Below are positions 20,078-28,615 of a DNA stretch of 64,000 bases, in pieces. Within the stretch, counting starts at the first letter, position 1; every line of letters begins with the position of its first letter. Under the pieces are notes generated by a model. The model was not told the DNA's origin. It did no database searches and saw only the letters and a program-made list of their open reading frames with translations. The DNA is from Methylomonas sp. LW13 (GTDB lineage Bacteria; Pseudomonadota; Gammaproteobacteria; Methylococcales; Methylomonadaceae): assembly GCF_016865255.1 (NCBI RefSeq), contig NZ_CP033381.1:1302001-1366000 (forward strand), read 5' to 3'. A program made the translations under genes and the position numbers.

Positions 20078-20586
20078 ATATTGTCAGCTTGATTAAATGC
20101 GTGTCGTTGGTTGTGGGTATGTCAGCCGCAGAGGTCAACGCCGCGCCGCGGATAGCGGTTTTGGATTTTGAATTGAACGACATAACGTCGCTGCCGAACA
20201 CGTCGACGGAAATTAGCCGCACTTCCAGTATGGCGCCTTTGTTGATGGCAGCCTTAAGCCGGTCGGGTGCTTATCAAATCGTAGCTGTCGATGCGGAAAG
20301 TCAGAAAACCGCCAACAGCGGCTTTGGCTACTTGTTTCGCTTTCACGATTTGGCAGCAGACTTGGGGCAGCAGCGGGGTGCGGATTGGGTGCTGGTTGGT
20401 CAACATAGCAAACCGAGCTTTTTGTTCTCGTATCTGTGGGTATATTTGATCGACGTTAATAAGCGAGCGGCGGTAGCGCGTTATGACATCGAGTTGAAGG
20501 GTAGTCATCAGAAAGTCACTCAGCACGCTATCGATACCTTGGCTGGAAAGATCAGAGCTACGCTTGCTGGGCACAGGGTCAATTAG
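20074..20586 (+). CDS. Exported DUF3280/DUF2380-like protein
   Basis: The 170-aa product has a signal peptide (MNIVSLIKCVSLVVGMSAAEVNA) and a periplasmic domain starting PRIAVLDFELNDITSL, then APLLMAALSRSGAYQIV, LGQQRGADWVLVGQHSKPSFLFSYLWVYLIDV, with C-terminal ADTLAGKIRATL-like helix. This matches my memory of the DUF3280/DUF2380 family; unknown function. GGAGG lies 4 nt before the ATG at 20074, which overlaps the SRPBCC remnant stop. It is divergent from the MoxYX-like genes, suggesting common regulation of methylotrophic functions (inference). Confidence 0.65.
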   Translation: MNIVSLIKCVSLVVGMSAAEVNAAPRIAVLDFELNDITSLPNTSTEISRTSSMAPLLMAALSRSGAYQIVAVDAESQKTANSGFGYLFRFHDLAADLGQQRGADWVLVGQHSKPSFLFSYLWVYLIDVNKRAAVARYDIELKGSHQKVTQHAIDTLAGKIRATLAGHRVN

Positions 20587-20607
20587 TTTTACGGTTGCAA
20601 TAGGTAT

Positions 20608-20638
20608 AAAAAAAGCCGCTGAGTAGCGGCTTTTCTTT
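20608..20638. terminator. Bidirectional terminator
   Basis: The stem AAAAGCCGCT/AGCGGCTTTT with loop GAGT is flanked by A-rich sequence on the left and TTTTCTTT on the right. It can end both the DUF3280-like gene (plus strand) and rplM-rpsI (minus strand). Confidence 0.85.
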
Positions 20639-20656
20639 GTTCCCAATAAGAAACGT

Positions 20657-21046
20657 TTAACGTTTTGAGTATTGAGGACGTTTTCTGGCTTTGTGCAAGC
20701 CGACTTTTTTACGTTCAACTTCACGAGCATCGCGAGTTACGTAACCGGCTTTTCTCAATGGTGGTCTCAAGGCTTCGTCGAAAACCATCAATGCACGGGT
20801 CAGACCGTGGCGAATGGCGCCAGCTTGGCCTGAAGGGCCGCCGCCGGTAACGACGATGTTGATGTCGAAATCACCGGTTTTACCCAACAACTCCAAAGGT
20901 TGTCTGGCAATCATTTCGTCGGTTTTGCGGCCGAAATATTGTTCAACAGGGAGTTTGTTGATGGTGAATTTTCCTGAACCGACTGTGGCGTAGACGCGAG
21001 CGATTGCGCTTTTGCGACGACCTGTTCCGTAGTATTGAGCTGCCAT
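20657..21046 (-). CDS. rpsI: 30S ribosomal protein S9
   Basis: The 129-aa protein begins [18 protein letters not shown], and ends with the basic tail [11 protein letters not shown] that reaches the ribosomal P site. It also contains [19 protein letters not shown], a hallmark of S9. It follows rplM by 15 nt in the conserved L13-S9 operon and precedes a strong terminator. Confidence 0.98.
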   Translation of the reverse strand: MAAQYYGTGRRKSAIARVYATVGSGKFTINKLPVEQYFGRKTDEMIARQPLELLGKTGDFDINIVVTGGGPSGQAGAIRHGLTRALMVFDEALRPPLRKAGYVTRDAREVERKKVGLHKARKRPQYSKR

Positions 21047-21061
21047 AAACTATCTACCTGC

Positions 21062-21490
21062 TTAGAATTCTAAAACTTTAGGTTGCTGAGATTGATGATT
21101 ATGCTCAGAACCTGCGTAAACTTTCAATTTTTTGAACATGGCGCGGCCCAATGGATTTTTGGGCAGCATGCCTTGTACGGCGGTGGTGATGATCCGGTCC
21201 GGGAAAGTTTGTCTTAACTTGCCCAAAGAAGCTGACTTCATGTTGCCGACATAACCGGTATGGCGGTAATACATTTTGTCTTTTTCTTTGTTGCCGGTCA
21301 CGCCGATTTTTTCGGCGTTGATGACGATGATGTAATCGCCGGTGTCAACGTGTGGTGTGAATTCGGGTTTGTGTTTTCCGCGAAGACGTCGTGCAATTTC
21401 AGTAGCAAGGCGACCTAATGTCTTTCCTTCTGCATCAATCACGTACCAATCGCGCTTAACTTCTGCGGGCTTTGCACTAAATGTTTTCAT
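21062..21490 (-). CDS. rplM: 50S ribosomal protein L13
   Basis: The 142-aa protein starts [20 protein letters not shown], with [18 protein letters not shown] and the C-terminal [21 protein letters not shown] typical of L13. Length is that of the E. coli protein. First gene of the rplM-rpsI operon, with a well-formed promoter immediately upstream. Confidence 0.98.
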   Translation of the reverse strand: MKTFSAKPAEVKRDWYVIDAEGKTLGRLATEIARRLRGKHKPEFTPHVDTGDYIIVINAEKIGVTGNKEKDKMYYRHTGYVGNMKSASLGKLRQTFPDRIITTAVQGMLPKNPLGRAMFKKLKVYAGSEHNHQSQQPKVLEF

Positions 21491-21528
21491 CTTTGCTTTT
21501 TAGTCTGTTGAGGCTATAAAAACCGTGA

Positions 21529-21557
21529 ATTGTACTTAATAGGGGCGTTAACTTCAA
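21529..21557 (-). promoter_or_regulatory. Sigma-70 promoter for rplM-rpsI
   Basis: On the minus strand, TTGAAG (21552-21557) and TACAAT (21529-21534) are separated by 17 nt, about 40 nt upstream of the rplM ATG. It lies directly after the ntrX stop codon, consistent with independent transcription of the ribosomal pair. Confidence 0.7.
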
Positions 21558-21563
21558 GTCCAA

Positions 21564-22925
21564 TTAAAGCTTAATTTTCAGGGAGTGCAATTTTCGGTAT
21601 AAGTGCGTGCGCTCCATGCCGATAGCCGATGCCAGTTTGGCGACGCTGCCGCCGGTTTTTTCGAAATGATATTCCAGGTAGGATTTTTCGAAATGGTCGC
21701 GGGCTTCCTTCAGCGGCAAATTAAAAAACTCCGGTACATTCAAGCCTAGTTTGGGTTGTTCGGCGATCGAACCCAGCGCGGTTTTGACTTCGTCAAGCTC
21801 AATGTCGTCGCCGGCACCGAGTATCATCAGCCGCTGTACCAGATTACGCAGTTCGCGTACATTACCCGGCCAGCTGTAATTACGCAAATAATTTTGCGCG
21901 GCCATCGAGAAACGCCGGAACGGCAGCTTTTCCTGGGTGACGAAATGATCGACATAAAAATTCAACAGGCTGGGTACGTCTTCACTGTGTTCGCGTAGCG
22001 GCGGAATCTCCAGTGTCACGACGTTCAGCAAATAGTAAAGATCCTGACGGAAGCGGCCGCTGTTGACTTCTTCTTCCAAAGACATGCGGGTGGAAGCGAC
22101 GACTCGTACGTCAACACGCACCGCTTGGCTGCCGCCAACCCGCAGGAACGAGCTGGATTCCAGCGCACTGAGCAAGCGAGTTTGAGTTTCCGGGTCCATG
22201 CCGCCGATTTCACCCAGAAATAGCGTGCCGCGATGAGCTTGTTCCAACAGGCCGCGATATACTCGGCCGTTGTCTTCGCGGCCGAAAAACTCCACCGCCG
22301 AGTTTTCCGGGGAGATACTGCCGACCGACACATCAACAAACGAGCCGTCGCGCCGCGAACTATTGTTGTGCAAATAGCGGGCGAACATTTCCTTACCGAC
22401 CCCGGCTTCGCCGACGAATAACACTCTGGCGTCGTGCTGAGCCAGGCGCTTTAACTTATCCTTGGTACGTTCCACCACCGCGCTTTTGCCGACCGGGTCC
22501 ACGCCTATCATCAGCTGTTGTTTCAAGCCGGCGTTTTCGCGCTGCAAAGAGCTGGTCTCCAGTGCGCGTTCGACGATCAGCAGCAACTTAGCCAGCGATA
22601 ATGGCTTTTCCAAAAAGTCGTAGGCGCCAAGCCGAGTCGCTTCCACGGCTGATTCCACTGAGGCATGTCCGGACATCATAACCACCGGACATAGTGCGTC
22701 ATCTTCGCTGACCCATTCCCGCAGCAGCGTGATGCCGTCGCTGTCCGGCATCCAGATGTCGAGCAGGATCAGATTAGGCGGGCGCTGATTTTTCAGGGCT
22801 TTAGCTTCCGTGGCGTTTTCCGCCATGGCGACATCGTAACCTTCATCCTCAAGAATTTCCGACACCAACTGACGAATGTCCTGCTCGTCATCGACCACCA
22901 AAATATACGGTGCTTGCTTATTCAT
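21564..22925 (-). CDS. ntrX: NtrX-type response regulator with degenerate AAA+ core
   Basis: The 453-aa protein has a receiver domain (VVDDEQDIR, phospho-acceptor Asp in LILLDIWMPDSDG), an AAA+ domain and a Fis-type helix-turn-helix (VAKLASAIGMERTHLYRKLHSL). Walker A is present (GEAGVGKEMF). The sigma-54 contact loop GAFTGA is absent; the position reads VEFFGREDNGRVYRGLLEQA. The Walker B segment reads GTLFLGEIGGM, with Gly in place of the usual catalytic Asp. It may therefore regulate without sigma-54 remodelling. The ATG overlaps the ntrY stop (ATGA), so the pair is coupled. Confidence 0.88.
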   Translation of the reverse strand: MNKQAPYILVVDDEQDIRQLVSEILEDEGYDVAMAENATEAKALKNQRPPNLILLDIWMPDSDGITLLREWVSEDDALCPVVMMSGHASVESAVEATRLGAYDFLEKPLSLAKLLLIVERALETSSLQRENAGLKQQLMIGVDPVGKSAVVERTKDKLKRLAQHDARVLFVGEAGVGKEMFARYLHNNSSRRDGSFVDVSVGSISPENSAVEFFGREDNGRVYRGLLEQAHRGTLFLGEIGGMDPETQTRLLSALESSSFLRVGGSQAVRVDVRVVASTRMSLEEEVNSGRFRQDLYYLLNVVTLEIPPLREHSEDVPSLLNFYVDHFVTQEKLPFRRFSMAAQNYLRNYSWPGNVRELRNLVQRLMILGAGDDIELDEVKTALGSIAEQPKLGLNVPEFFNLPLKEARDHFEKSYLEYHFEKTGGSVAKLASAIGMERTHLYRKLHSLKIKL

Positions 22926-25078
22926 TTAAAGTTCCCAAATTCAAAAACCGGCAGCTGGAGTAAAAACCCCGCGCCGCCATTATAAGACGTATCCACCCAA
23001 ATCACCCCGCCATGTTCTTCCACGATCTTTTTGACAATAGCCAGGCCCAGGCCGGTACCTTTGGCCTTGCTGGTTACGTAGGGGTCGAAAATGGTTTCAA
23101 GCTGTTCCGCGTTCAAGCCGTTGCCGTTGTCGTAGATGCCCAATTCGACATAGTCGGTGTTGTTCCGGCTGACTTTGGCGATTTTGATCTCGATGCGGCA
23201 GGGCGCCGTGGTGGCCTCTTGGGCGTTTTTGATCAGGTTGTGCAGTACTTGGCGCAGGCTGACCGGGTCCGCTTCGACCAGCACCCGGTCGCTTGCAAAC
23301 TTGGTGCTGAAAACAATGCCGGAGGGCAGGTATAAAGCCACGACTTCCTGAATCAGATCAACCAGATTGATTTTTTCCACTTGTTTCTTGGACGGGCGGG
23401 CGTATTCGGAAAAATCGTCCACCATCCGCTTCATGGCTTCCACCTGTTGGACGATGGTGCGGGTGCCGCGTTGCAGAAATTCGGCGGAACCGTCCTGTAA
23501 TTCCTTGGAGAGCTTGTGCTGTAAACGCTCGGCGGACAGTTGGATCGGCGTCAACGGATTTTTGATTTCATGCGCCAGACGCCGCGCCACTTCGCCCCAG
23601 GCTGCGTTTTTCTGTGCCTGAATCAGGTCGGTGACATCGTCGAACACTACCACCGCGCCGGTGCGGGCGCCGTGCTGCGAGAACAGTGGCGTACCTCGGC
23701 ACAACAGTTCCTGACGGCCGTTGGGGCCGAGAAACACGATGCGTTGCTCCCAAATATCGTCGGCTTTTTCCAGCAGGCTTTGGATCGCATTCAGTACATC
23801 GGCCAGTTCGCTGTGCAGGGTCGCCAAAGTCGGTAAAGTCTCGCCGACGAAATGACTGACCGGGATATGTAAAATCCGGTAGGCGGCCTGGTTGGCGGTA
23901 CGGATGTAAAAGGCGGCGTCAAAACTGATGACCCCGGCCGTGAGATTGGCCAGGATGGTTTCCAGATACGCGCGTTGGTTTTCCACTTCCAGACCGGCAA
24001 CACGGGTTTCGTCGCGGGAGCGGGCGATGCGCCGGGTCATTTGATTGAAGGATTCCACCAAAAAGCCCAGATCATCCTGATTCATCACCGGTAGTTGTTG
24101 CTGATAATCGCCGTCGGCGACCGCTTGCGTGCCTTTTACCAGCTCTTTAACCGGCGCGACGATGTTGCGGATGCTGATAAAAGCCACCCAAATCGCAGCC
24201 AACAGGCTGAGCAGCAACACCAGCAGCAGGATTAGCGAGAAGCTGGTTTTCAGTGAGTCGCGCAGGAAATTCATTTCCTGGTAACGGATGAAGGCAAATT
24301 CAATCGAGTCGGCCAAGTCGGTTACCCGCACCGGAATCGGAAACAAGGCTTGCAAAAATCGGCTTTGATCCGCTTCGATAGCCACGATGATACGTACCAG
24401 CATTTCATCATTATCGCCGGGATCGAAAGCAAAATATTCCTTATTCTGCCGCAGCTGTAGCCAGATTTGTTCATCGGGAAGGTGCGGCAAAATATCGCTG
24501 GGGTTGACGCTGCTGGAGGCCAATACCCGGCCTTGGTTGGAAAATACCGCAATCTCCAATGCCCCGGAATCCGCCCACAGCGAGCCCACTTCCATCGCGA
24601 TCAGGGCCTCCGATTTGTCGCGGAGTTGATCGGCCATTTGCTTGGTTTGCTTGATATGCCAGTTCATGCGTTGATTCAGCGAGGACTGGCTCAACTCCAG
24701 TGCATCGTCCATCGCCCGGTCTACTTCCACGTTAAACCAGCTGTCTATGCCTTGATGCAGAAATTGCACTGAGAAATAAAACACGATGGCCGCCGGCGCC
24801 AAAGCCAGCAACACGAACAAGGACACCATGCGCGTGGTCAGCCGAGAGCCGGCCTCCTTTTTCTTTAATTCCCGCACCAGCGAATAGGTGTTGAACGCCA
24901 CCAAGCCCAGCAAAATCACCGATCCCAGCGTGTTGATGACCAACAGCCAGGAATACATTTCGCCGAGTTCCGATGATTCTTGGGTGGCGCTGCTCATCAA
25001 TTGCAGCGACAGCAATACGAAGCCGAACAGCAGGATAATCGTGGCGCTGGCCGGTAATTTTATTTTTGAATGGGCCAT
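22922..25078 (-). CDS. ntrY: NtrY-type sensor histidine kinase
   Basis: Membrane histidine kinase of 718 aa. Several N-terminal TM segments (about 12-32, 42-62, 88-108) precede a periplasmic region, another TM near 285, HAMP, a PAS region (LETILANLTAGVISFDAAF), the H-box RRLAHEIKNPLTPIQLSAERL, and HATPase motifs NLIKNAQEAT, DNGNGL and GTGLGLAIVKKIVEEHGG. The architecture is that of NtrY, which works with NtrX in nitrogen or redox/envelope control. It overlaps the DUF4390 gene by 19 nt. Confidence 0.92.
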   Translation of the reverse strand: MAHSKIKLPASATIILLFGFVLLSLQLMSSATQESSELGEMYSWLLVINTLGSVILLGLVAFNTYSLVRELKKKEAGSRLTTRMVSLFVLLALAPAAIVFYFSVQFLHQGIDSWFNVEVDRAMDDALELSQSSLNQRMNWHIKQTKQMADQLRDKSEALIAMEVGSLWADSGALEIAVFSNQGRVLASSSVNPSDILPHLPDEQIWLQLRQNKEYFAFDPGDNDEMLVRIIVAIEADQSRFLQALFPIPVRVTDLADSIEFAFIRYQEMNFLRDSLKTSFSLILLLVLLLSLLAAIWVAFISIRNIVAPVKELVKGTQAVADGDYQQQLPVMNQDDLGFLVESFNQMTRRIARSRDETRVAGLEVENQRAYLETILANLTAGVISFDAAFYIRTANQAAYRILHIPVSHFVGETLPTLATLHSELADVLNAIQSLLEKADDIWEQRIVFLGPNGRQELLCRGTPLFSQHGARTGAVVVFDDVTDLIQAQKNAAWGEVARRLAHEIKNPLTPIQLSAERLQHKLSKELQDGSAEFLQRGTRTIVQQVEAMKRMVDDFSEYARPSKKQVEKINLVDLIQEVVALYLPSGIVFSTKFASDRVLVEADPVSLRQVLHNLIKNAQEATTAPCRIEIKIAKVSRNNTDYVELGIYDNGNGLNAEQLETIFDPYVTSKAKGTGLGLAIVKKIVEEHGGVIWVDTSYNGGAGFLLQLPVFEFGNFK

Positions 25079-25626
25079 GTGTGCCAGGCGCTAGAAAGAA
25101 ACCACTGGTTGTCCAGATAGGCGACCGGACGCAGCGGTATTGGCAACTGCTCGCGGTTGAATTGAGTTTTTACCGCCAGCAGGTAAGGCGTGCCGGCTGT
25201 CACTTGTTCGGCGGGAATTGGCATGCTGTCATGCACGGCCGCCATGAAATTCATGGCCGCGCTCAAGGTTAAAAACATTTCGCTGCGGTCGAACGGGGTT
25301 TGCACCACATATTGATTCAGCAAGGCATGGAATTGCAGGCTGTAAGTCAGTTTGTGTTTATGGATTATCGTATCCCACAGCACCCCGGGTTGGCGCAGTT
25401 CTATCGCGACGTCCCAGGTTAAGCGCACACCTTTGTGCAGCGCTTCTTTGGCAGTCGGACTGAGCTGGTAATCGATATGAGCCTGCACGTCATAACCGTC
25501 ATCGACACGATCCAAATCGGCATATTCGATGCGCGCGGCATATTCTCCGGCTTCAGCCACGCCTGGCGCAATGTGCAGGCAGAGCATCAATGCCGCGTAA
25601 CTAAGGGGCTTTGTAAAGCTTGGCAT
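25060..25626 (-). CDS. DUF4390 exported protein
   Basis: The 188-aa product begins with a signal peptide (MPSFTKPLSYAALMLCLHIAPGVAEA); ATG 25624-25626 was chosen over an in-frame extension to 25737 because of this peptide. The mature part has YQLSPTAKEALHKGVRLTWDVAIEL and PIPLRPVAYLDNQWFLSSAWHTWPI, typical of DUF4390. Function is unknown. Genes of this family commonly sit between rsmB and ntrY, as here, where it overlaps both neighbours, which suggests a link to NtrY sensing (inference). Confidence 0.8.
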   Translation of the reverse strand: MPSFTKPLSYAALMLCLHIAPGVAEAGEYAARIEYADLDRVDDGYDVQAHIDYQLSPTAKEALHKGVRLTWDVAIELRQPGVLWDTIIHKHKLTYSLQFHALLNQYVVQTPFDRSEMFLTLSAAMNFMAAVHDSMPIPAEQVTAGTPYLLAVKTQFNREQLPIPLRPVAYLDNQWFLSSAWHTWPIQK

Positions 25627-26896
25627 AATAAAAGCCGTCCATTTGCCGGTCACCGGTGATGATTTGCCGGCCGTGCGGACGGGACATGCCCCAGTGCGCC
25701 TCGATATGAATTTCGCTGGCATTGCTGTGTCGGGCAAGGAAAGCGGCGATTTGCGCCTCGTTTTCCTGCTTCAATACCGAGCAAGTGGCGTACAGCAAGA
25801 TGCCGCCAGGTTTTAGTAATTGCCAGGCGTTATCAAGAATCTTGGTTTGCAGCGCTTGCAGGGCGGCAATATCGTCGGTGCGGCGCAGTATTTTGATGTC
25901 GGGATGGCGGCGGATCACGCCGAAGCCGGAGCAGGGCGCGTCCATTAGTATCCGGTCGAATTGGCGGTCGCCAGCCCATGATCCGGATTGACTGGCATCG
26001 GCGGCTAAGGTTTCGGCTTGTAAGTTTAAGCGCTGTAAATTATCGGTCACGCGCTGCAGGCGTTGTTGATCGACATCGACCGCCAACAGGCCGCCCAAAG
26101 CGGGTTGGTGCTCCAGAATCGCCGCCGTCTTGCCGCCCGGCGCGGCGCATAGATCCAGCACCTGTTGGCCGGGTTGCGCATCAAGCAGTTCTGCGGCCAG
26201 TTGGGCGGCAGAGTCCTGTACTGAAACTCGACCTTGACTAAAGGCGGGCAATTGCTCGACGGCCAAGGCTTGGTCTAGTCTTATCGCCGTCTCGCAGCAG
26301 TCTACCGGTTGGGCGGCGATGCCTTGCGCGGCAAGTTCGTCCAGATAAGCGGCTCGGTTGCCTTGCAACAGGTTGACACGCAAAGCCATCGGCGGTGCCT
26401 GGTCGTTGGCGTGGAGGATTTTTTCGTAATGTTCCGGCCAGTCGTGCTTCAGCACATCCACTATCCAGTTCGGATGGTTGTAGTGGGCTTGGGTGTCCGC
26501 GGCGCAGGCTTGCTGCAAGGTTTCGGCCTCGCGTAAATATTGTCTGAGTATCGCGTTAACCAAAGACTTGGCCCAAGGCTTATGGCTGGTGGCGGCGACC
26601 GTTTCCGACACGGCGGCGTGCGATTTAACCCGCATGTGTTGCAGTTGATACAGGCCGATTAGCAGCAGGGCTTTAATGTCGCCATCTTTTTGTTTGAGCG
26701 GCTTGCTGAGCAAGCGGCCCAGCATAAAATCTAGTGCGTAGTAATGGCGGATGACGCCGTAGCACAAGGCTTGGACGAAAGCCCGGTCTTTGACATCCTT
26801 GATTTTGGGCAGGCCATGCTCCAGGGCGGCGGTCAGCGATTGGCCGTCGTTGAGAACGTGGGCGAGGATCTGTGCCGAGCAGCCGCGCAGATTCAT
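25601..26896 (-). CDS. rsmB: 16S rRNA m5C967 methyltransferase
   Basis: SAM-dependent enzyme that methylates C967 of 16S rRNA. The 431-aa protein has an N-terminal NusB-like helical domain (MNLRGCSAQILAHVLNDGQSL) and a C-terminal Rossmann domain with LDLCAAPGGKT, the motif IV Cys in DAPCSGFGVIRRHPDI and the catalytic Cys in YATCSVL. The ATG at 26894-26896 overlaps the fmt stop (ATGA). An upstream extension to 27034 lies within fmt and is rejected. Confidence 0.96.
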   Translation of the reverse strand: MNLRGCSAQILAHVLNDGQSLTAALEHGLPKIKDVKDRAFVQALCYGVIRHYYALDFMLGRLLSKPLKQKDGDIKALLLIGLYQLQHMRVKSHAAVSETVAATSHKPWAKSLVNAILRQYLREAETLQQACAADTQAHYNHPNWIVDVLKHDWPEHYEKILHANDQAPPMALRVNLLQGNRAAYLDELAAQGIAAQPVDCCETAIRLDQALAVEQLPAFSQGRVSVQDSAAQLAAELLDAQPGQQVLDLCAAPGGKTAAILEHQPALGGLLAVDVDQQRLQRVTDNLQRLNLQAETLAADASQSGSWAGDRQFDRILMDAPCSGFGVIRRHPDIKILRRTDDIAALQALQTKILDNAWQLLKPGGILLYATCSVLKQENEAQIAAFLARHSNASEIHIEAHWGMSRPHGRQIITGDRQMDGFYYAKLYKAP

Positions 26897-27819
26897 GAGC
26901 CAAGAATAACGTGGTCGGAGGGGTGGGCATTCATAAAGTCCTTGCCGGCTATGCGTTTGCCACCGGGGAGTTGCACTTCCAGCAGGCGCAGCACACCGTC
27001 GCCGGTGGCGACATCCAGTGCATGTTCCGCGCAACTGATGGTGCCGGGTGCTTGTTCTGCCCGTCGATCAAGCACCTGGCTGCGCCAGACCCGCAATACT
27101 TGGCCTCGATACAGGGTCTGCGCTACCGGCCAGGCATTCAGGCCGCGGACTTTACGATCCAGCTCTACAGCAGAGTTTTGCCAATCCAAGTTGGATTCCT
27201 GTTTTTCCAGTTTGTGGGCGTAAGTAACCAGCGCTTCGTCTTGCGGTTCGGCTTGCAACGAGCCATCGGCTATCTGGTCGACCACTTTAACCAGCCCTTC
27301 GGCGCCCATTTGCGCCAATTGATCGTGCAGGCTGCTGGAGGTGGCGTCGGCGCTGATCGGGCATTCGGCTTTGTATAGCATGTCGCCGGCATCGAGTTTT
27401 TTTACGACTTTCATGATGGTGATGCCGGTTTTAGCGTCGCCCGCCATGACTGCTCGGTGAATCGGCGCCGCGCCACGCCAGCGCGGCAGCAGCGAACCAT
27501 GCACATTGATGCAGCCTTGTTTAGGTATGTCCAAAACCGCTTGCGGCAGAATCAGACCGTAAGCCACGACGACCATTAAATCGGCATCCAGTGCCGCTAA
27601 TTGGGCGATAGATTCGGGGCTTTTGAAGTTTTCCGGCTGATACACCGGAATATTGGCGGCCACGGCCAGGGCTTTGACTGGGCTGGCGGTGAGCTTGCGG
27701 CCGCGTCCGGCGGGTCGGTCGGGCTGGGTATAGGCCGCGCAGACTTGATGCGGTGAATCCAGCAAGGCTTGCAAGGTGGGAACCGCAAAATCCGGCGTAC
27801 CGGCGAACACGATTTTCAT
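26893..27819 (-). CDS. fmt: Methionyl-tRNA formyltransferase
   Basis: It formylates initiator Met-tRNA using 10-formyl-tetrahydrofolate. The 308-aa protein starts MKIVFAGTPDFAVPTLQALL, has the catalytic segment INVHGSLLPRWRGAAPIHRA and a C-terminal domain (LNAWPVAQTLYRGQVLRVW). It lies 12 nt after def and overlaps rsmB, the conserved translation-initiation operon. Confidence 0.97.
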   Translation of the reverse strand: MKIVFAGTPDFAVPTLQALLDSPHQVCAAYTQPDRPAGRGRKLTASPVKALAVAANIPVYQPENFKSPESIAQLAALDADLMVVVAYGLILPQAVLDIPKQGCINVHGSLLPRWRGAAPIHRAVMAGDAKTGITIMKVVKKLDAGDMLYKAECPISADATSSSLHDQLAQMGAEGLVKVVDQIADGSLQAEPQDEALVTYAHKLEKQESNLDWQNSAVELDRKVRGLNAWPVAQTLYRGQVLRVWRSQVLDRRAEQAPGTISCAEHALDVATGDGVLRLLEVQLPGGKRIAGKDFMNAHPSDHVILGS

Positions 27820-27831
27820 GGAATGTCCTTA

Positions 27832-28335
27832 TTAGCCTTGCGACTTGTGAATTTTATCCAGCTTGGCTTTGATGCGGTTGCGCTTAAAAGCCGAGAGATA
27901 ATCAACGAATAACTTGCCTTCCAGATGATCCATTTCATGTTGAATGCAAACCGCCAGCAAGTCGCGCGCTTCCAGTTCAAAGCTTTCGCCGTCGCGGTTT
28001 AACGCCTTGACTTTGATATGTTCGGCGCGGCTGACTTTTTCGAAAAAGCCCGGTACGGACAGGCAGCCTTCTTCGGACTCTTCGACGCCGTCGCGCTCTA
28101 TGATTTGCGGATTGATCAGGCAGATCGGTTCGTCCTTGTTCTCGCTGACATCCATCACGATCACGCGCTTATGCACATTTACCTGGGTAGCCGCCAAGCC
28201 CACGCCCTTGGCGGCGTACATGGTTTCGATCATGTTATCGACCAAGGTTTTGATGCTGTCATCGACTGTGTCTACCTCGGCCGCGACGTTGCGCAACCGT
28301 TTATCGGGAAACTCCAGAATTTTAAGAATACTCAC
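27832..28335 (-). CDS. def: Peptide deformylase
   Basis: Metallo-hydrolase that removes the N-formyl group from nascent proteins. The 167-aa protein shows the three motifs [17 protein letters not shown] (metal Cys) and [12 protein letters not shown] (two metal His and catalytic Glu). It is the first gene of the def-fmt-rsmB-DUF4390-ntrY-ntrX operon, which runs to 21564 with overlaps or very short gaps throughout. Confidence 0.97.
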   Translation of the reverse strand: MSILKILEFPDKRLRNVAAEVDTVDDSIKTLVDNMIETMYAAKGVGLAATQVNVHKRVIVMDVSENKDEPICLINPQIIERDGVEESEEGCLSVPGFFEKVSRAEHIKVKALNRDGESFELEARDLLAVCIQHEMDHLEGKLFVDYLSAFKRNRIKAKLDKIHKSQG

Positions 28336-28367
28336 CCATCACTCCACTTGCGAACTGTAATAGCGGG

Positions 28368-28396
28368 ATTTTATCCGAAATTGCCTTGGGTTTGAA
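28368..28396 (-). promoter_or_regulatory. Candidate promoter of the def operon
   Basis: On the minus strand, TTCAAA (28391-28396) and TAAAAT (28368-28373) are separated by 17 nt, about 35 nt upstream of the def ATG. Both boxes fit sigma-70 moderately well. It lies between the divergent def and LysM genes. Confidence 0.6.
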
Positions 28397-28615
28397 TGTG
28401 AAGACTAAATAGGGCCGTGTTTAGTCTGGAACGGCTCGTGCTGGCATAATGCCCGAATTAATCTAAACTGTGCGGCAAATCGATGGTTGATTTTTTACGC
28501 ATTTGTTTCAAATTGGACTGGGCGGCATGCAAAGCAGCGGCGCTTGCCGATTTTGCCTTTGGACGCTTCGTCCGGCGGATTTTGAACGGTTTTATAAGCT
28601 CTGGCAGGATAAATT

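Noticed and set aside
26897..27034. N-terminal extension of RsmB
   Set aside because: It lies within fmt on the same strand and reads as nonsense; the ATGA overlap at 26893-26896 is the better start.
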